Of a stretch of DNA of 64,000 nt, positions 60,538 to 64,000 are shown piece by piece. The stretch covers positions 78,584 to 142,583 of the forward strand of contig FJUW01000016.1 of NCBI GenBank assembly GCA_900074885.1, in the 5' to 3' direction. Under the pieces are notes generated by a model that saw only the letters and a program-made list of their open reading frames with translations, made no database searches and was not told where the DNA came from. Both the position numbers and the translations under genes were made by a program. The stretch is from Rhynchosporium graminicola (lineage: Eukaryota > Ascomycota > Leotiomycetes > Helotiales > Ploettnerulaceae). How positions within the stretch are numbered: position 1 is the stretch's first letter; each line of letters opens with the position of its first letter.

Positions 60538-61128
60538 ACAGCACAACTTACCTACCTAGCCTGGTCCTGGCCTGCCTCGCCTGGGCTCCCTGGATGATTA
60601 GCGGTTACGGGATTGCGCCCGCAATCGCAAACTCAGTAAGTCGCCTGGCTGCCGGGCGCAAACTAAGATGATGGAGATGAAGATGGAGATTACAGAGCAC
60701 CGCCGTCGCCGTGACCACCCTTGGCACGCCAGACGACAGACGGCAACCGACGGTGGCTGTCTAGTAATTTGTACTATTAGAGCCCGAGCGTTTGGCTATT
60801 CCGTCCCTGACTCCATCTGGGTCTATCTTTCTCCTCTTCCCCTTCTTGCTCTTGCTCTTGTTCTTGTTCTTCCATTGAGCCGCTGTCCCTGCTGGTAATT
60901 CAAGCGTGAAAGTCGACGAACGTACGGCTCCCTCGACCCCGCCAACAAGAACCAAGATCTACCTACTCTGTTGCGGACCCCCCTCTCATCGAATGCTATC
61001 CCACAATGTCTTACTGGTTTAATTGAAATTCCCCTCGTGAAAGATCCACAGTCTGAATCGCACATTCATCCGAACCTGCGTGCGGATTGGAAATATTTTG
61101 GGAGCACAAATCGCCAAACCGAGGAACG

Positions 61129-63471
61129 ATGGGACGAACGAGCAAATTCTCCTTCCCCATACCTGGCCGGAAACACAAAGAGGCTGCGCCAGCGACTGTT
61201 GAGTCTGGATCAGGAAACAATTTTTCAAAGGCTCAGAGAATCTTGGGGACTACCAGCAATCTCAACATCGAAAGATCGCCAGTTCGAGAAGATGCATATC
61301 AGCAGTGGAGGCACCCAGGATCTAGATCCAGTGGCATGAGTATATCAATATCGGACTCTACATATTCCGCAGAAAGCATACATGAATCGCAATCCGAGCT
61401 ATGGGCATATGAGTCCAATGCATTGCCGAAGGGAATGAGCAAGAGCGATAAGGCTTCTTCGACTTTGCTCGGTCGACGATATGTGGATGATATGGGTACT
61501 TCAGCTTCAGAGAGGAGCGCGCGCCTCGGGAACAAGGACTCGTCTTCCACCTTAAAATCTTTCTACGACCGACAGAAGGCCCCATTGTCTATCTCTCAAC
61601 AAACCTCGGCATCTTCGGCTCGAGATCAGGCTTTACGGAAAGGATACTCCCCTGTCATTCAGAAGAGTCTAGTACTACAGGTTGAGCCAGCTCTCGACCG
61701 GTTCGATTCGCTTTATGCTTCAACCTACGTGCACCATTCGCCGGAAAAGAAGAAGAAGCCTGGGCGATTAGACCTGTCAAAATTGTTCCCAAAACCGCGT
61801 CGACATGGAGATAAGTCCGACTCGGATTGTTTGACACCATCACCGTCTTCATCATCAACCAATGTATCACATGCGGGAAGTTCGATGCTGGGCTCAGCAC
61901 GACGCAAGCTCAAAAAGTCACTTTCGAAGGATTCTATGCGATCTCAGAAGTTGGGCATCCGGTCAGATATGGCGTATGAGCAAAGCCAGACCAACGGTAC
62001 TTTGCTGCAGCTGTACGACCACTATGAGAACATGCCAGCACGTTCTCCACGTATGGATCAAATACCCGAATCAAGAGTTCCTGATTCAATTCATATTCCA
62101 CGAAACAACACAGGTGCGAGTGGTACCCCTGTATCGGACCCAGCGGACCACTCGACGGAGCCATCGGGGAGGTCTTCGGAGAAGGAATCGTTGTCCTGGC
62201 AAAACGTCCGATCTAGTCTTGTAGCGGCTAATCCAACATCGTCAGGCCTTAATCCCTCGAGTTTGACCCCTCCAAACAGCAATAGGGAGTCAACGAGTGC
62301 AGCAAGTATATCTAGTCGCAACACAAAGGCATCAAAAACAACTGCAAGTAGCTCATTCACCCACTCCGACCTGCAAGAAAGGAGCGTGCTGTCGCTCTCG
62401 GATGATTCGGAAGATGACTCGGAAACTGATCCAAGACTGTCCTGTCGTCTTTCGTCTAGGAGTAAAGGCAATAACGAATCCATTGATGTTCCTCTACCAG
62501 AAAATTCTAAGAAGCAATCCGACCGGCTCACGTCTCGGAAGTATGGACAGAGGAGTATTCCTAGAAACCAGCAAGCCCCTTATCTCACGGTACCCAAATC
62601 TGTTGCCGCAAGCTCTCGACCATCCGACCCTTGGAATCCCCCGACACAGCTCACCACACCTCATTTCTCCAGACAACATCATCATTCCCAATTTCTTTCA
62701 CACAGGGCAAAGGACACGACAGATATGTCCGAGTCAGTCGGATCTAGCATATCATCACAACAGATGACGCCACCATCGATCGCTTCCATTCAATCCCTAC
62801 AAATACCATTCACCCCACCTTTATCCCCAAGCTCCATGAGATTCCGTCAAACGTCGGAGCCCAGTAGTCGGTTCATGGCCGTGACACAACAAGAAGAAGC
62901 CCTACTCGAGGCTCTTCGCCAAAAGCGGGCTCGCATGCGGGAAGAAATTATCGAAGAGCATGAGACAACGATGAAGACCCCTCCACGAGAGAGCGCAAGC
63001 GAGCATCTTGGGGTGTCATCTGTTGGACGAAGATCGTCTGCAAGCACACTCCGCTCTGCTAAGGAGGACAGAAAGCAGACGGTGCTTCTCTACCTCGATA
63101 CTTCTTCAACAACTACTCACGCCATCGATACCGCGGAATCCTCTCCAGACCTCGACGGTTTTCTAGGCCTTGGTTCGGACGATGATTCGTCGACGCCCAG
63201 GACGAGCTGGATTTCGTCACACAGCGGAAAGCTAAAACCGGACCGTCTCGTTACACCCCTGCAAAGACATGATACGGTCTCTTCTCTCACACCCCCTTCG
63301 GCGGCAAGGCTGAGCGCTGTTGGCGCTGCTAGAGGATTCAGGTCTGCAAGATCCTCTGGAGGTTCTTCCAAGAAAAGAAACACTGGAGTCAGATTTGTTG
63401 ACGACAGTACTGCTGTCGCCCAAAGCGATGAGACCCTAGTCCACGAGGAACCTATGCTATGGAATGTGTGA
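61129..63471 (+). CDS. Uncharacterised Ser-rich fungal protein
   Basis: Single-exon frame of 780 aa from ATG 61129 (MGRTSKFSFPIPGRKHK); no ATG lies upstream in the frame before it. I do not recognise a catalytic domain. The N-terminus resembles a short conserved fungal motif around SKFSFPIPGR. The protein is Ser/Thr/Pro/Arg-rich and largely disordered, with a basic patch SPEKKKKPGRLDLSKLFPKPRR (about 203-230), a run of Ser/Asp clusters, and one predicted helix EEALLEALRQKRARMREEIIEE (about 588-612). This charged helix is the best candidate for an interaction motif. The C-terminal 60 residues (RGFRSARSSGGSSKKRNTGVRFVDD) are basic then acidic. Possible roles such as signalling scaffold or polarity are speculation. 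A pyrimidine-rich stretch upstream fits a promoter. Confidence 0.75.
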   Translation: MGRTSKFSFPIPGRKHKEAAPATVESGSGNNFSKAQRILGTTSNLNIERSPVREDAYQQWRHPGSRSSGMSISISDSTYSAESIHESQSELWAYESNALPKGMSKSDKASSTLLGRRYVDDMGTSASERSARLGNKDSSSTLKSFYDRQKAPLSISQQTSASSARDQALRKGYSPVIQKSLVLQVEPALDRFDSLYASTYVHHSPEKKKKPGRLDLSKLFPKPRRHGDKSDSDCLTPSPSSSSTNVSHAGSSMLGSARRKLKKSLSKDSMRSQKLGIRSDMAYEQSQTNGTLLQLYDHYENMPARSPRMDQIPESRVPDSIHIPRNNTGASGTPVSDPADHSTEPSGRSSEKESLSWQNVRSSLVAANPTSSGLNPSSLTPPNSNRESTSAASISSRNTKASKTTASSSFTHSDLQERSVLSLSDDSEDDSETDPRLSCRLSSRSKGNNESIDVPLPENSKKQSDRLTSRKYGQRSIPRNQQAPYLTVPKSVAASSRPSDPWNPPTQLTTPHFSRQHHHSQFLSHRAKDTTDMSESVGSSISSQQMTPPSIASIQSLQIPFTPPLSPSSMRFRQTSEPSSRFMAVTQQEEALLEALRQKRARMREEIIEEHETTMKTPPRESASEHLGVSSVGRRSSASTLRSAKEDRKQTVLLYLDTSSTTTHAIDTAESSPDLDGFLGLGSDDDSSTPRTSWISSHSGKLKPDRLVTPLQRHDTVSSLTPPSAARLSAVGAARGFRSARSSGGSSKKRNTGVRFVDDSTAVAQSDETLVHEEPMLWNV

Positions 63472-64000
63472 TGCGTCATGAGGTGGAGGGTTAAGAGGCC
63501 TTTATTCCCTACAATTGTCATTGTTTGGATCATATCTTTCTTCATGTTCATGCATTTTATACCCATATTCGATCTTCGAAAGCATGCTAGGGATACTTGA
63601 GGACATGTGCATTCTGGGTAGCGTAATGATGGAACGTAAATAGTAACTTGTAAATAGCCACATGTATAATCACCGAGAGTTGCAGAGACATTCTCTCAGT
63701 CTACTCACGTTTAATGAAACTCAATCAGCATCGCATGAAGCCTCTTAGCTGGCCTTTTAGCTTACTTACCTCACGTGTCATAATGTGCCCCATAGCACTG
63801 CCAGCTAGGTATCATTTCCATGGAGACAATTTTGTTCTCACATTCGACTCTTCCCTTTTACAAGTTGGGTTGAGGCGGATCCATTTCTTGACCAGGGATG
63901 GCAGGGAAGCGAGACCGTCCCCAACCTAATTACCAGTCGAAAAGTCACGGTGCAATAGTGAAGTCGCGAGTCTGCTGGAAGACCTTGCGGAGTGATACTG
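63472..64000. other. 3' flank, no gene seen
   Basis: Probably the 3' UTR of the preceding gene and the start of the next spacer. A neighbouring gene may begin beyond the window. Confidence 0.5.

Larger units (their letters stand above)
57956..61128. other. 3.2 kb spacer downstream of dynactin p27
   Basis: A TA microsatellite at 58636-58682, a GATATC palindromic run near 60456-60475, a tandem duplication at 60498-60537, and several GTAGGT/ACCTAC runs. A Cys-rich frame lies on the minus strand at 59440-59769. The last 500 bases are pyrimidine-rich and probably the promoter and leader of the next gene. No gene is called. Confidence 0.5.

Overview
The window reads as nuclear DNA of a filamentous ascomycete (Pezizomycotina). 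Genes have short introns of about 46-90 bp with GT(A/G)NGT donors, CTAAC or CTGAC branch points and AG acceptors. They sit 0.4-8 kb apart, separated by spacers rich in pyrimidine tracts and microsatellites. The gene set is typical of moulds: the alkaline-pH sensor PalH, a Dnf3-type flippase, a fungal homeobox regulator and complex I 51 kDa. Leotiomycetes is a guess from general sequence feel and was not tested. There are no rRNA genes, no convincing tRNA, no CRISPR array and no intact transposon.

Layout. 1-9.7 kb: a homeobox transcription factor (2.7-4.6 kb) with a long microsatellite-rich upstream region, then a 5 kb gene-poor stretch holding one decayed coding relic (7.8-8.2 kb). 9.7-17.2 kb: a P4-ATPase flippase (Dnf3 type) and, on the minus strand, the Hsp90 co-chaperone Aha1. 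21.2-29 kb: the pH sensor PalH and a convergent HMT1-type vacuolar half ABC transporter. 29-36.9 kb: an 8 kb gene desert of simple repeats. 36.9-42.5 kb: three minus-strand genes, namely ceramide synthase LAG1, a DsbA/FrnE-type thioredoxin-fold oxidoreductase and TFIIE-beta. 43.1-49.4 kb: the nuclear-basket protein MLP1/TPR. 50.2-58 kb: a small unassigned protein, an apparently frameshifted four-TM membrane protein, a four-exon PEX11-family gene, complex I NUO51, and divergently the dynactin p27 subunit. 61.1-63.5 kb: a 780-aa Ser-rich protein of unknown function. The tail to 64 kb holds nothing recognisable.

The genes do not form a biosynthetic cluster. They are mostly housekeeping genes: membrane lipid asymmetry and sphingolipids (DNF3, LAG1), pH sensing, metal or vacuolar transport, transcription, nuclear pore, peroxisome, respiration and dynein transport. 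Two head-to-head pairs probably share promoters: TFA2/MLP1 with 631 bp between start codons, and NUO51/dynactin p27 with 417 bp. I did not find a clear new biological system. The items most worth a second look are the frameshifted tetraspan gene, the decayed gene at 7.8 kb, a long upstream ORF before the homeobox gene, several hidden or cryptic exons, and an expanded Ser/Arg-rich insert in the flippase.
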